64,000 bases of DNA from Trichosphaerium sp. ATCC 40318 (Eukaryota; Discosea; Flabellinia; Trichosidae): NCBI GenBank assembly GCA_038496445.1, contig JALMLS010000577.1:744001-808000 (forward strand). Direction: 5' to 3'. Positions within the stretch are counted from its first letter, which is position 1. Every line of letters begins with the position of its first letter. The notes under the pieces are model-generated. The model was not told the origin of the DNA. It was given only the letters and a program-made list of their open reading frames with translations, and did not search any database. Positions 11,385 to 23,632 of this stretch are shown here, piece by piece. Made by a program: the position numbers and the translations under genes.

Positions 11385-14300
11385 ATGCGTCTTATTCTGT
11401 TTATAGCATTGGCTATATTTATTACAATAATAACAAGAGGTAACCAATGCACATACCATTTTTAAGACAAAAACAAAGGAGAATTCGACAAGTTGCAAAA
11501 AACCGTTTTTGTCCAGACATTGTTTTAACACGTTTCTTTAGCGTCTGCTACTGTTACATGCCTTAAAGGAATCCCACCTTTTTTGCTAAGAGGCAGACAA
11601 TATTGCGTTTCACCTAGTAACTATACAGAGACATGGAGAGGTTCGTGTTTGATAATAACTACAAAACATCATTTTTAGAATTCAAAACAAAAAAGTTACC
11701 AAAAAACCAAAAAAACTACCAAAATTACAACCAACGGAAAAACCTTGTGTTCTATATACGCTTATATAGGTTCACTTAGGCGCTCATCGCAATTGCAAGT
11801 CTTTGGGTGATAAATGGCATCTCGCATCGCTCGTTTCGAAAGAAGACCACAAGTACGGTAGAAACTACTTAAAGCGCCTTCATTAACATATAGTAGATAT
11901 CTATACAAGCATTTGAAAGCAAATAACCGAAATGCAGCCTTCTGGCTTGGAGTAAGATTTCATCAAAACGGACAAGCACAAAGACCGTGTGGAACCTTTT
12001 TCGAACCTTATGCATACAACAACGCAGAGATTTCAAAAGAACCTACTAAAGTTAGTTGTTGTGGGCTTATGGACACAACTTCATCCCAACTCGGTCTAGC
12101 TGGTGACTATGGTGCATGGCTCAGAACACCTTGTGTGGAGCGACACCATTATGTTTGTGGTTCGTCCTTTTTTCTTACTTCTAAACAAACATTCCATTTT
12201 ACCCACTTCTTTCCTCTTTTTAACTGTAAACGCCGAGGCGGTTTATTTACTGGTTGCTTTTAGAAACAGTTTCTGTTGCAAATGGATTATCTATACACAA
12301 GAGAAACCTCCTACAGACCTCACCATCTACTGAACCACCTACAACTGGTACTTGATCGATTGTTTATATCTTTTTCCACCTAACTGTACTAGATGCACCA
12401 ACTACAGAGGCTCCAACCACAGAAGCGCCAACTACAGAGGCTCCAACAACGGATGCACCAACCACAGAGGCTCCTACAACTGAAGCCCCTACGACTGAAG
12501 CTCCAACCACAGATGCGCCTACAACCGAAGCTCCAACGACAGAAGCACCAACTACTGCTGCTCCAACAACTGAGGCTCCTACCACTGGTACTTAATCGAT
12601 ATAATTTTTAACTTTCTCCTCCTAACAGTGATAGATGCACCAACTACAGAAGCACCTACAACAGCTGCACCTACAACAGAAGCTCCAACCACAAATGCAC
12701 CTACGACTGAGGCGCCAACAACAGATGCTCCTACCACTGAAGCTCCGACAACTACAGCACCAACTACAGAGGCTCCTACAACAGAGGCACCTACAACTGA
12801 TGCTCCAACAACGGAGGCTCCTACCACTGTAGCGCCTACTACAGATGCTCCTACCACTGATGCACCAACAACAGAGGCTCCTACAACGGAAACGCCAACT
12901 ACTGAAGCCCCAAGTACTGACGCTCCATCTACTGCTGCTCCAACAACAGAGGCTCCAACTACTACTGAGCCTACGACTGAGGCACCAACAACTGAAGCTC
13001 CAACTACGGATGCTCCTACCACTGAAGCTCCAACTACAGATGCTCCTACTACAGAAGCACCTACAACCGAAGCTCCTACGACTGAAGCACCAACTGAACT
13101 TCCAACTACTCAAGCTCCAAGCACCGCATCACCAACTACCGCATCTCCTACAACTGGTAAAGCAACTACTGCATCACCAACCACTGTTCCAACGACTGCG
13201 GCCCCAACTACGGCCTCCGACTACTGCAGCTCCTACGGACGCTCCTGTAGCACCTACAACAGTTCCATCTAGTGCTCCTATGTTACCAACAGCAGCACCT
13301 ACAGAAGTACCTTTCCCAGACGTACTGCTCTCTTTTTGTAACACTGAAACATTGCTAATTTTAACAAGATTTTACCTCGGCTTGATTGTGTTTCTGATAA
13401 TGGCGATGGTACTTTCACTGCTCATTTGGGATGGACTGTAGATACAATCGTGACAGTACCAATTGGTGACGATAACGTTATTGTGCCTACGCCTTCTAAA
13501 AATCAACCAACAGTGTTTGCAGAAACAGCTCCTTTCTATCCTTCTCCAGGTTTGTACGAGCTCGTTTTTTCTGGCGTTTCAACCACGTGGACATTGGGTG
13601 TACGTCAGTTCATTTTACTGATTTAACAATGGTCTAACGTTCTGTATCAGCGTGGAGAAGTTACTTTTGTAGGAGGTGATAATGCAACTGCATGTCCAAG
13701 CACAGGTAAGCGAAAATGCTGGGAAGCATTTTTTTGTTTTATCACGTGTTCTTTGTTAATTTGATATTATCAGACTTGAAAGTATCAATGACACTTAGTG
13801 TCGCATTTCCTGCACCAGATAATGTTGTTCAAGAAACTGGTTTGGCAATCTTGAACGAGATGAACTTGACATCTAGTGATGCCAATATTACTCAAGAGGA
13901 GGTAACCTCTTCGAAGCGTCAATCAGGAACTCGTGTTGTGACCACAATTATAAGCAGTGGTGGTAAGATTTCTATGATGTTGTTTTGCGCTGTGAGGAGG
14001 AGTTCAACGCTGACTTTGTTATAGGAAACGGTGTTACACCATTAAAGCTCGTTCAATCTTATTTGAGTGATAATGCTGCCATTGCTAGAACGACATCAAC
14101 CGTACAGAGTAACGGACAAACAGTTGTGGTACAAAGAAGATTGCAAAGCTGTTTTTTTCTTCTGACGGATACTTGTAGAGCGGAGCTGCTGCTGTGCCTC
14201 CACCAACAGTTATTACCCCAACAACTAGGACCCCGGCACCTACTGTAGCACCTACGGTAGCACCAACATCAGCGGCAGCAGGCACAGATGCGCCATCATC

Positions 14301-14860
14301 TTCAAATCTTCCTCTGATAATCGGTGTTGGTCCGTAGTACCTTTTTTGCCAATCTGTTTGTACTAAATTTTGCTTTAGTTGCCGGTGTTCTTGTAGTTAT
14401 TGTCATTGTCGCAGTATTAGTATACTTCTTGGTAATACGTAAAGGCAGTGATAGCTCAGAAAAGGAGGATAAGAGTAGAGTCGATGCACCAGTACCATCT
14501 GGTACTGTAGAAGAACGTCCTGCTGATTCCTCTGATGGAGAAGAATCTGAAACTGGCAGTTCTTCAGATGAAGACTCTGAAGATGAGTTCGAATCTGGCG
14601 ATGAAGATGATGATACTGACTATGGTGATGACAGTAGTAGCTATGATGATGATGAGTCTAGTGGATCAGAATTGATATCTTCTACAGATAGCCAGTCATA
14701 TGATGAAGACAGCTCAAGTGTCGAAGATAGTGAATCTGGAAGTTACAGTTCTGACACTGGTGGTGATGGAGAAAGCTCTAGCTATGAGAGTGAATCTCAG
14801 GATACTGCTAGCTCTTCATATGAAGAAGCAAGTTCTTCTTATGAGAGTGCTGAGAGTTAA
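11385..14860 (+). CDS. Cell-surface C-type lectin / mucin-like single-pass membrane protein
   Basis: Signal peptide (MRLILFIALAIFI), then a C-type lectin domain over 11550-12165 with paired Cys, CKSLGDKWHLASLVS, AFWLGVRF, WLRTPC and a closing HYVCG. A Thr/Pro/Ala/Glu mucin stalk of 15-bp coding repeats follows (12340-13310), probably heavily O-glycosylated. Next is a globular extracellular part beginning CVSDNGDGTFTAHLGW (about 13385), a pattern common in surface proteins, followed by an Asn/Ser/Thr-rich segment. A hydrophobic helix lies at about 14380-14435. The cytoplasmic tail is extremely acidic and Ser-rich (14450-14860), with many possible casein-kinase-II-type sites. The domain order indicates a carbohydrate-binding adhesion or recognition receptor. 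Confidence 0.8.
12335..13310 (+). repeat. 15-bp coding minisatellite (APTTE/APTTD mucin repeats)
   Basis: Dozens of degenerate 15-nt units of form GCN-CCN-ACN-ACN-GAN encode APTTE or APTTD. The array is interrupted by two short introns at 12348-12392 and 12588-12634 that resemble each other. A further apparent frame change at 13157-13229 is explained in the findings. The complementary strand is also open throughout because of codon periodicity, but it is not coding. Confidence 0.9.
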
Positions 14861-14995
14861 GGAAACAAAAGAAAAAAAAGAAGTAATTGCTGGTTAATTT
14901 CTTCCGACTCTGTAAACCGATACTGTAAATAAAACACAAGCTAAAGGTCATATTTAAATTGATGATTGCTGCCATGAGAAAAGCGAAAGGAAATT

Positions 14996-15760
14996 ATGAG
15001 TGATTTTGCTAAACCGTTTCTTTTTGTTGCCCTTGTACTTCTTTGCGCGTAGAAAATGGTATTTGTGATACGCCAAATGGCGAATGGGATTTTAAACCGT
15101 TTTTACGTACATCGTTTCCGCGAAAGCTTTGGAGTGCTTCAACCAATTCATTTCAAACAACCGAAAGCACTACTAGCTACAACGAGAGATCCACACAAGG
15201 ATTTCAGTTTTCTGTGCTTTCCTTATCTAGTCAAATACTAAACAGGTAGAATCCAAGAACGTATTTTTGCAATGGACAACAGCATTCGTTTTGAAAGATC
15301 AATCTACTTTTAATAGCTATTTAGCCTACGAAAGTACATTGGGCACTGTTTCCTACGCGTGGAGAAGCGCATAAGGTAATTTAGAGGTATTTTTGAAGCA
15401 AAACAACTAGTTTAAACTAATGTATCACTGTCAAGAATTTACTTCCTACCAAGCAGTGTTATATGTAGCAAAAGCGTGAGCGGAGAAAGGCTGTAGTACC
15501 AGTTGCTGCTGTCTAAAGGAAATGAAAGGCGTTGCCACGTGTGAAGTGGCTTGAACAGGCTCGTTTACAGCTAAAGTAAAAATAACTTAATTTTAACCTA
15601 ATTCAGGTGACCTTTTTCAGGAAGTATTAGCGACTACGGACAAACGTTCTTTGAAGATGGAAATAGCTTCTACATAAAAATCAATGACGCCATAAGTCAA
15701 AAACAGAAGTACTCTAAAGTTTTATTAAAACCCACTAAACTGATTTCCTGAGTTCTTTTT
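14996..15760 (+). pseudogene. Probable decayed secreted-protein gene
   Basis: An ATG at 14996 opens a clear signal-peptide-like stretch (MSDFAKPFLFVALVLLCA) that meets an in-frame TAG. Sensible protein continues in the next frame (NGICDTPNGEWDFKPFLR, from about 15055) and then, after another one-base shift near 15245, in the third frame (VFLQWTTAFVLKDQSTF) before a stop near 15371. Further fragments (FTSYQAVLYVAKA near 15440, GSISDYGQTFFEDGNSFYIK near 15625) contain stops between them. Each frame step is consistent with loss of one base. It lies directly behind a surface-protein gene. Assembly indels or very short introns would be alternatives. Confidence 0.45.
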
Positions 15761-16095
15761 TTCAAATTAAACACTTGCTGTTGTATTTCCTAAACCTCTG
15801 TTATCACGATTACTCAGTTTTATCAGACTATTGTTGACGTCAAGAAAGTTTTATCGAAAAATCGATCATTTTTTTTTGTTTTTTGTACAAAAGTCAGTGA
15901 AGTAGCATCACCTTACCAGATAGTGAACCACCACACTACGCCCATAATTAAATACTACGTTATAATTTCTTGGTTACACCGTATACATACCGGAGAGTAC
16001 TAATTACAATTTTAATTGTAATTTTGATTTAAAAAAGAGACCCAAAAAAAAATAAGCATTTATATAACTATCACGTGATGCGTCGGTTCACGGTA
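15761..16095. other. Intergenic region
   Basis: A/T-rich with homopolymer T and A runs and one TATCACGTGATG box near 16070, just upstream of the next gene. No coding signal. Confidence 0.5.
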
Positions 16096-17314
16096 ATGAA
16101 TGGTCGATCAAGGGCAGGATCATGCCCGCCAATGTTTATAGTACGCTCTTCATGTACAATTAATAGAGGACAGCAAAAAAGAACCTTTTAGGATCCTTCT
16201 TCAGCTGTATTGATTTTTACACTTTTTAAGGACTCTGATGCGCCTGCGCCTGGAAGTTTGCCACCAAAGCCGAGGTTCAAGACAAAAACGGCAACAGAGA
16301 GACATACAATAGGTCCTTTACGTGGTAGTACACCTGTGACATCAAAAGAGAAGCCTAAAGTTGTAACTGAGAAGAGTAGTTCCGGTATAAAGTCTGTTGA
16401 TTGTATCGAAGAGAAGGTACGAAAATACGTCAACCCAAACCAAAACATGTGTTTTTTGTATGAATTACAGTAATAGTCACGTGATGATATCATACCGTAC
16501 TTAGGATAATAGTATATATTTCTAATGCGATTAGGTTGTCGTTCCTCCACAAGAAACTGTAGATAAGCTATTTGCTGTGTTGGCCGTAAGCGCTTTTTTT
16601 TGTTTTATTTTTTTATAAATGGATATTGGTTTCGGCGCTGTTTTCTTACTCCCTATTGCAGAGGAAGATTAAAATGAACTATGAAACAACACAAGAATTT
16701 ACTACAGGTGAGAGAAAATTACATACAAAAATCAGTCTCCCTTATGTCTGTTGGAGCGTTTTAAAAACGTTTTTTTTGCGACAAGGTGTATGTTATTTTT
16801 TTTTCTGATGTCTTTTCGTCTAGAAAAAAAATGGACTCTGCTGGTTCAGTATGAAGCACTGTATTCAAAAGACGTCTCGGCTACACAAACGCCGTCACTA
16901 TCAGACAGTGAAGCTGGTAAGTCATGTGTTTTAAGATTGCCCTCACGTGGAAAACGTGAGGCAAAAAAAAGTTTTACTGTTTCTTTCTAGCAATCAATTT
17001 GCTCATATTTCATAGATTTGTCTTCCCTTTCAAGTGAAAGAATGATAACATTAGAAGAAGAAAACAAAGCCTTAAAAGAAATGCTTAAAAAACTACAGAA
17101 TAGAATGGATCGCAGTGAAAGATTAATAAGAAGATTAAAGAAAGAAAATGCAAGACAGAAAAAGCAGTTGAATTATATGGACCAATCTAAACCGAGACAG
17201 TATCGTGTTAATAGTGATAAAAGAAGAAGGAAATTTACAGTAACAGGTGAAGGAAATGGCAATGGCGAACGATCAAGTCCTCGCCAATTAAAGAAGCATG
17301 CTTCTGTGAAGTGA
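16096..17314 (+). CDS. Coiled-coil protein with possible Rho-GTPase-binding (GBD/FH3-like) segment
   Basis: About six exons. The ATG at 16096 begins a short first exon whose phase-0 intron (16141-16230) leads to a Pro/Lys-rich region. Then come VPPQETVDKLFAVL and, after two introns, EKKWTLLVQYEALY. That is the arrangement of the GTPase-binding start of formin FH3 modules, in which a KW-LL motif follows a helix. The final exon has an unambiguous coiled coil (about 17040-17190: LEEENKALKEMLKKLQ, LIRRLKKENARQKKQL) and a basic tail ending at 17314. There are no FH1 or FH2 domains, so it is not a formin. The GBD reading is an inference from a short motif. It may act as a Rho effector or adaptor. 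Confidence 0.55.
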
Positions 17315-17761
17315 AGCAGATCTTGCTTTTTTTTTATTATTGATTATTGGCGATCCCCTTTTTTAGTTTATTTAAAAGGATCCCTTACGAAAAGGATCAA
17401 ACACACGTGTAGTATAGCAAACGAACGTTTTGTTTTTTTTGAAACGACGAAATCGCCGCACCAGATGCTTAAAGAAGGGGTTAGATATCGTTTTTATGTA
17501 CAAACAACTTGAAAAAAAACCTAATTGTTAATGCTGTGCGTGTTTAATTATTGATTAGTACTTCATTACTGCATTTACTTTTATCTAATACACAGATGGA
17601 TTAAGGCCGCTACTATACTAAGCGTACCTTGCTATAGATAAACAAAAATCACGTGACTAGGACTACAAAACGTAACTTAGTTTTTTTTTGAAGTGACTTA
17701 TTTTATACCCAGTTTAAGTCGTTTGCACTGGTCGAGTAGCGTTGCTGATCATCAAAACAGC
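17315..17761. other. Intergenic region
   Basis: A/T-rich. It contains an imperfect GGATCC...GGATCA repeat near 17375 and CACGTG boxes near 17404 and 17650, upstream of the methyltransferase start. Nothing else is supported. Confidence 0.4.
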
Positions 17762-18786
17762 ATGGGTGAGTTAGTTGTATGGAATGCGAGGGTACATTAC
17801 TGTTATCCGTGGCAATTGGAGTTCAGGGACTTTATTGTATTTGATAGAGTGTACCGTATCAACCAGACGCCTAAAAAATCGATTGGAAGTGTTGCGTGGG
17901 ACACAGTATGTGAAAAAGGTGTATTGTACCTGTAATAACGTAATATCGTAGTGTTGGATCCTTAGCAAGCTCTTGGAGAACAAAGAAGTTGTTGATATCA
18001 AAGATAAACGTGTTATTGAATTAGGTGCCGGAACGGGCTTAGTGTCCATCGTAGCAGGTTCTCAAGGTACGTTACACCCGTCCAGGAGGTGATATACCTC
18101 CAAATACCACACCATAGCTAATAATGTTCAGGAGCAAAAATAATCGCCACGGACCTTCCAAGTGAAATAGAACTACTACAGAAGAACGTCACAGAGAATC
18201 TTGATGAAAAACAGCAAGAAAACGTATCAGTACAAGCTCTTGAATGGTAGTCAAAGTCAACAATTAAAGCAACGGTCTGTGTCTAATAACTTGATAGGGG
18301 AAACACAGAACAGCTTGATAAGCTTGATGATACTGTATTCGATTATATACTATGCTCAGATGTTGTTTATATACCAGAGACATTCAAGGATTTACACAAG
18401 ACGCTCATGAGACTTTGTCGTACGAATTTTTTTTTTTTGCAACTGAAATTCAACGTGTTTGGACTTTTTCTCAAATTGTAGTGTTGATTGACGTCTATTG
18501 TTTGGTTTCTGTGTATTTATAGTATTAATACATGTATTAGGTGATACTACAGTTATTTATATGGCATATAAGAAACGTTATCACAAAGAAGAAAAGTTTT
18601 TTCATATCATTAATCCTGACTTTGATGTTGAGCGTGTAAGTTCCACGTGCTATTGTTTTTTTTATTTTGTGTAGTGCGCAACATAATCTCATATTTATTT
18701 AGTTACCTCAAACTATGCTTCCAAAGGATTTCCATAATGACTTTTCATTTTATTTGATCAAGATTACAAAAAAAAAGAAGAGTTAG
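17762..18786 (+). CDS. METTL21-type protein lysine methyltransferase
   Basis: Six or so exons. The Rossmann motif I is VIELGAGTGLVSIV (about 18015), the SAM-binding acidic residue sits in IIATDLP, then an N-V helix, W-G (EWGNTEQ) and the family hallmark SDVVYIPE (about 18360), in which the DVVY tetrad replaces the DPPY of other families. Near the end, VIYMAYKKRYHKEEKFF matches the usual C-terminal segment. METTL21-family enzymes use SAM to trimethylate lysines on chaperones and translation factors. The ATG at 17762 was chosen because the upstream sequence does not continue well. The preferred first intron ends at AAG before LLENKE, which keeps phase 0. Confidence 0.85.
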
Positions 18787-19117
18787 TTACAGAAAACTGT
18801 TGCAATGTTTTGTTTTTTTTGCTGTTGGTATTATATTTACAGCGTATTCTATTGAAGTAGTAGCTGTCTTGTTAACACTAGTACCACAAAACACGTTGTA
18901 TGTTGATATAGCTTGTTCGTGGTGCACTTGCCTTGCGCCTCATTGTGTATTACTACAATTTAGTTAGAGTCTTCTGTAGTTCATCATTACTACTACACCC
19001 TACTTTAGCAAGCTGTTCTTGATGGTAAACTGTGAACTAGGTCATTAAATTACAGTTTTATTAACATTGTTGTTCATGCCTGTGGCGTTCAAGAATACCT
19101 AAATAACACAAAATAAG

Positions 19118-19891
19118 TCAGCTCTTTCTGGACAAAGAGAGTCTATTGTTTACAACATCAGACTTTATATTGGACATGATTTCTTTAGCAGATCTACCAT
19201 CAACTTTACAGCCTTTGTATAGTTGTAAGAGCGGTACAAATGTTTCATGTCAAAGCACAAAAAACCCCAAAAACATTTCTATTTATAAATTGAATGACAG
19301 TACTTACCCATTGACAAACAACTACCCAGAATTTCATAAACAACACCAGAAAACTCTTTAGCTAGTGATTTAAATCTCATTGCCCTTGCTACATTATATA
19401 GTTCATCAAGTGTGATACCCTCTAAAGAATAAAGTCGTGAGCAAAAGTACAAAAACAAAAAACTAACAAAAGTGTAGTAGCCTTTGCCATTTGGTCTACG
19501 GATTGTTCTCAACACAAAAGCTGAAGCCGTAGGTACAACTTCGCATACAGACTGTCTATTTTGCACTGTAACCTTGCAGATAATGCGAATACCCTTCCAC
19601 TCTGTTGAAACATTCGCAATATTTTCTGATACTAGCCTTGGGGACTACATAAAGTTACAAATGGTGAGTAGCATTATGTCCAATCTGGATAACAAGCAAG
19701 TTGTATTCCAGATTAGTCGCTAATGTTCAGAATGTGCTTACTATGCCAAGACTACCAAGTTTTGGAGCCAATATAGCGCTATTTGGAGCCTCACCACCAT
19801 ACGCGCGGAAATATACTATAAATGTTAGTTTTGTAGCTTCACTTTGATTCGTACGTTCATGTACAGTCGTAGGATCGAACTTTGGAGGCAT
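19118..19891 (-). CDS. RPL12: 60S ribosomal protein L12 (uL11)
   Basis: Five-exon minus-strand gene. It starts MPPKFDPTT at 19891, exactly as in eukaryotic L12. The order is then GGEAPNSAILAPKLGSLG, WKGIRIICKVTVQNRQ, EVVPTASAFVLRTI, GITLDELYNVARAMR, LAKEFSGVVYEILG and CKVDGRSAKEIMSNI. uL11 forms the base of the GTPase-associated stalk of the large subunit. The segment between the strand carrying VVPTA and the helix GITLDEL is about ten residues shorter than usual if the GC-AG intron at 19422-19487 is removed. The sequence is rather divergent but complete, ending at a TGA at 19118. Confidence 0.85.
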
Positions 19892-22800
19892 GGTTCAAGG
19901 TAGTGCTAATAAGCTTATGTTTTTAAGTTTTGCTAAAAAAATACAAAGTATCAGAGAAAGTCAATGTGGTGCAGGATTTGTAGGTTGAGTTCTTGAAAAT
20001 TAAAACAAAATTCTGTACTTTGCTAGCATACTCAAGACAACTTGAAGTGCCATAAGCTATACCTTTGCAGAGTTAATTTGAGTAATAGCCTCAATTCACT
20101 TTGTTTGACCCTTAATTACCGCCCGCTTACCCTTGTAACAACTGGTACTGCGTAATGGATCCTCTACGTTTATTCGGCAGTTGTTTGCTGAATCTATTTT
20201 AACGTAGTTAAGAATTTGTTGAGTGTTTTAAGTGAAGCGTTTCTAATACATCTACTTCTTGAGATTAAACAATACTGAACTTGACTGTTGTTGAGTATAC
20301 AAAAGTCACCTTTTACGTGATCGCATATCAAAGCAATTAAGACATATTTGAGCGCCTCAAATGTACATCTTTTATGTTTTTGTTGTAAAAAGCTATTGAA
20401 AAGGTAATTCTTGCTTTTTTCTTACTATGTTTGGGTTTTGATTACCTAAGTTTCGGGGTGAGCTAGCACCTACTCTAAATGTTAATACTCTTGAGTAGTG
20501 ATTTATCATACAGAAACAGATGTTTTGAAATTAATAAAGTGTACAAAAAGATACGTGTACTTTCCTCTTGGTACAGAAGTTCAAGGAAATAAATAGATAT
20601 CAGTTTTTGTAACCTAGCCGTGTTTATCTATGACTTTTGTTTATCTATTGATATCAAATCATCGCCATTTTCTGAGCACCATAGGTATTTAGTAGAGACT
20701 TTATCATGTACATTGAAAACATCGCTTTATGGTGATAGTGTTTCGGTACGCATGTTTGAGAAAGGAAAGGAAGATGGTTGATATTTTTCCAGGAGAACCA
20801 CCGTGACTACCAATAAGTCCACTGCACGCATTGTTGGGCCTCTTGTGTAATTAAGTATTGCGTTGGGTTGTTGTTTTGGGAAGATTGGTATAGCGTAGGG
20901 GTAAAGAGATTCACACTTGGTGTGATCTTCCCAACGTACGCATCGGAAGAAAACATGAAGGCCTTTGGCCTTCTTTATTTCAGTGGAGTCGGTACATCTA
21001 AATCTATATTTAAAATAAAGTTAGTCAGCGTCCTATTTTTTCCGGGTAAAAATCAAAAATTTCAGTACAAAACAATAAGTTTCTCCCTTCAAACATAAGT
21101 AAGATATTCCTCATTCTAGTATAAGGAATACACAGTATTAGGCACGCGGATTAGATACTCAGATATGCTGTTACTTGTTAGCTTACACGCATTTCTCACT
21201 ATTTTTGCCTCTGATATTGTAAAACAATTTTGGGAAACTAGAGCACGCTTTCATCTCTCACTACTTACACACCATCTACTAGACATATTTTCCTTATATT
21301 ATCTCTCATAAGAAACGTACAAGTCATGTTTGGAGTTTACAGCGGGCTGATTTGTTTTTTGTTAATGTAATGTTGTTTTTAATTTTGCTTTTCTAGCTTT
21401 CCATTGTAACTTTTTTTTTGCAAATTTGGGATACACAGGTTTTGTTACCAGTTGAGAACAAGTGTTGTTTCTCAGGTAGACTGAAAATTATTTCTATGTT
21501 TGATCTTTATCAAACTCTATTGCACTTATAGAATTAACATCGTACTCTTAGTCACCATCACCCAAACGCAGATGGGTATACGTGTTAATGTCAAAGGCTT
21601 GTTGTATTAACTATAACTCATTTATACTTTCATCGATGTTTTGTCAATGACTCCAGGTCAGACAAATCATGTTGGCACATCAGTTTTTTCAGTTTTTTTC
21701 CACAATCTATATTTTTCTGTAGGCCAACACCAGTGTATACCTATTGTGACATTAACGGTCCAACATTAGAGTATTAATATGTTTGCTTTGAACTACAGCT
21801 TTATATAAAATTATGTACCATATGTGACGTCAATATTGAGTTTAAACACAAACATACACAACAAGTAAGAATTGATGTGAAATGAGCATCTCCCATTAGT
21901 AAAATGCAATCTTATATAATGAGCGTCTACAACATAGTGTTGGTGCTTGTATACAAACATCAAGTAGCCTGTGGAATATAGGGATGGGGACTGAGAATGT
22001 TCAAATGTAGAAGCAAATTGTGAATTTTTTGAGAAAGGATAGTCTCCGTTTACCACTCACGAAAAAAATTTGCACCACTTCTACTACTATGATTTCCTTC
22101 CTCATTATACATGTAGTGCTGGTGATATGGAGCTGTAGCACAAACGCTTCTCTGAGCATAGAAATATACCACTTTTTACTCTTTACATGAGGATGCCACA
22201 AGTGTAATAAATACAGTATTAGCGCCTTTCCTGGATATATTCATTGCAAACGTCAACTTGCCCAGTATCTCACTTATCATGAATGATTTGTACCGAATTG
22301 GGACACATTTTGAATCATGGGATACAAACTTATGGAGTCAACTCCAAATACAACCACAAAAAACTAAAAATGTGATCAACAATTTTGGTGACATCACATT
22401 CTCAGAGTGTAAAACCTGAATGTTGCAGACTGGCTCACTATATTTCCTAATGACTCAGGTGTAGCAAGAAATATAGCGCATATGTACATCTTTGATTTTG
22501 TGGCCCAGTTTTAATGCTAATGTTCACACCCGAATCTTAAATCACTGTTTACGGCTTTGTGAATTTTAACAAACAATTATTTGATACTGTCAACAACCTC
22601 TCCTCTATGTTAAATTTCATACACTAAGTGGTTGGCCCAAAAAGTTGTGACACTTTTTTTTTCGGTGATTTATCGAAAAGTGTACGCTGAAATTATTTTT
22701 CTTTTTATTCTCACTTCATGTCATAGGCAGCTTGAGTTCTGTTTTAGCCTGATTGTTCTTTAGCCGTGTAGCGCCCAGCTATTTCGGTTGGAAATGTAAC

Positions 22801-23166
22801 GCTTGGCAATGCTAAAAGCTTGGAATTGTATGAAAACTAAGAAAGTGCGTTTCTCGACCGTTTGTGTCGCAAATGTCTCTGCACACATTAATACGCACTT
22901 TCAAAAGCGGAAAAAATAGGGCAACCCGGAAAGAATAGGACCGTGACTAAGTATTGTTATTTATATAGTAGCTACTGAATTAACTAAAGTGGTATTTATA
23001 ATAAGCTTGTTTTTGATATGATTAATGAAAGGTTACGTAGCTTTGTGAACCTCGACAATTTTCTTTAGCGTGGTATATGTTGTTAAGTACCATGGGTAGT
23101 TATTGTAGGTAGGGTACGTACGCATGTTTTTTTGTACTTTGTCGTACCTTTCTTCTTGTTTCTATT
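19892..23166. other. Gene-poor region, no gene recognised
   Basis: About 3.3 kb with only short frames interrupted by stops. The longest, at 20868-21098 on the plus strand, gives no recognisable family and has no convincing splice partners. There is no tRNA and no clear transposon terminal repeat that I could find. It may contain degraded mobile DNA or an unrecognised noncoding gene. Confidence 0.4.
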
Positions 23167-23503
23167 CTAGCAAAGTTCTCTCGTAAGCCTACGCGTAGTA
23201 GAAGCGCTCAAAGCGTTATTATCGTTTAGTTTCGGTAGTGATGACCAATATTTCAGGTAGTGAGACTTCTTTTGTTTCATTAGCACAAACTTGACTACAC
23301 GTGACCAAAAGTCAAATTTGGTTTTCGCTGTTTTGTGGAAATGATGTTTCAGCGGTTTTGTCATTGTAAGCATTCTCGCCTGTGATATACGCAACTTGGT
23401 CGATAGCGTTAACTGATACACGCACTAAAGAAGTTTTGGTTGAACAGTTAATTGTATAACAGTTACGACCGTCTAAGCATCGTACCTGCTGTCGTGGGTG
23501 CAT
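23167..23503 (-). CDS. Small basic protein, two exons, unknown
   Basis: Exon 1 (ATG at 23503, encoding MHPRQQ) ends at a GTACGA donor. The intron ends TTTAG before a second exon that stays open for about 85 codons in phase 0 to a TAG at 23167. The product is about 91 residues, Lys/Arg/His-rich (KPLKHHFHKTAKTKF, VLMKQKKSHYLKYW), with no membrane helix or known motif. A clean phase-matched junction in an otherwise gene-poor region supports it. It could still be chance. Confidence 0.45.
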
Positions 23504-23632
23504 TTAAAATGTACCAAGCAATTGGTAGCCTTGTAAACAGTTGGGAAAAGTGTACGTACTCGTAAGAGCGCTGGATGTACGTTCATACTAATGAATTAAC
23601 AAAGGGAACGTAGTTTTATTGTAAGCAATTCG

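Noticed and set aside
12364-13113. Minus-strand frames rich in VVGAS repeats
   Set aside because: They are the complement of the Thr/Pro mucin repeats and stay open only because of the 15-nt periodicity.
20868-21098. 76-codon plus-strand frame in the gene-poor region
   Set aside because: No family, no splice partners, and a similar number of stops in the surrounding frames.
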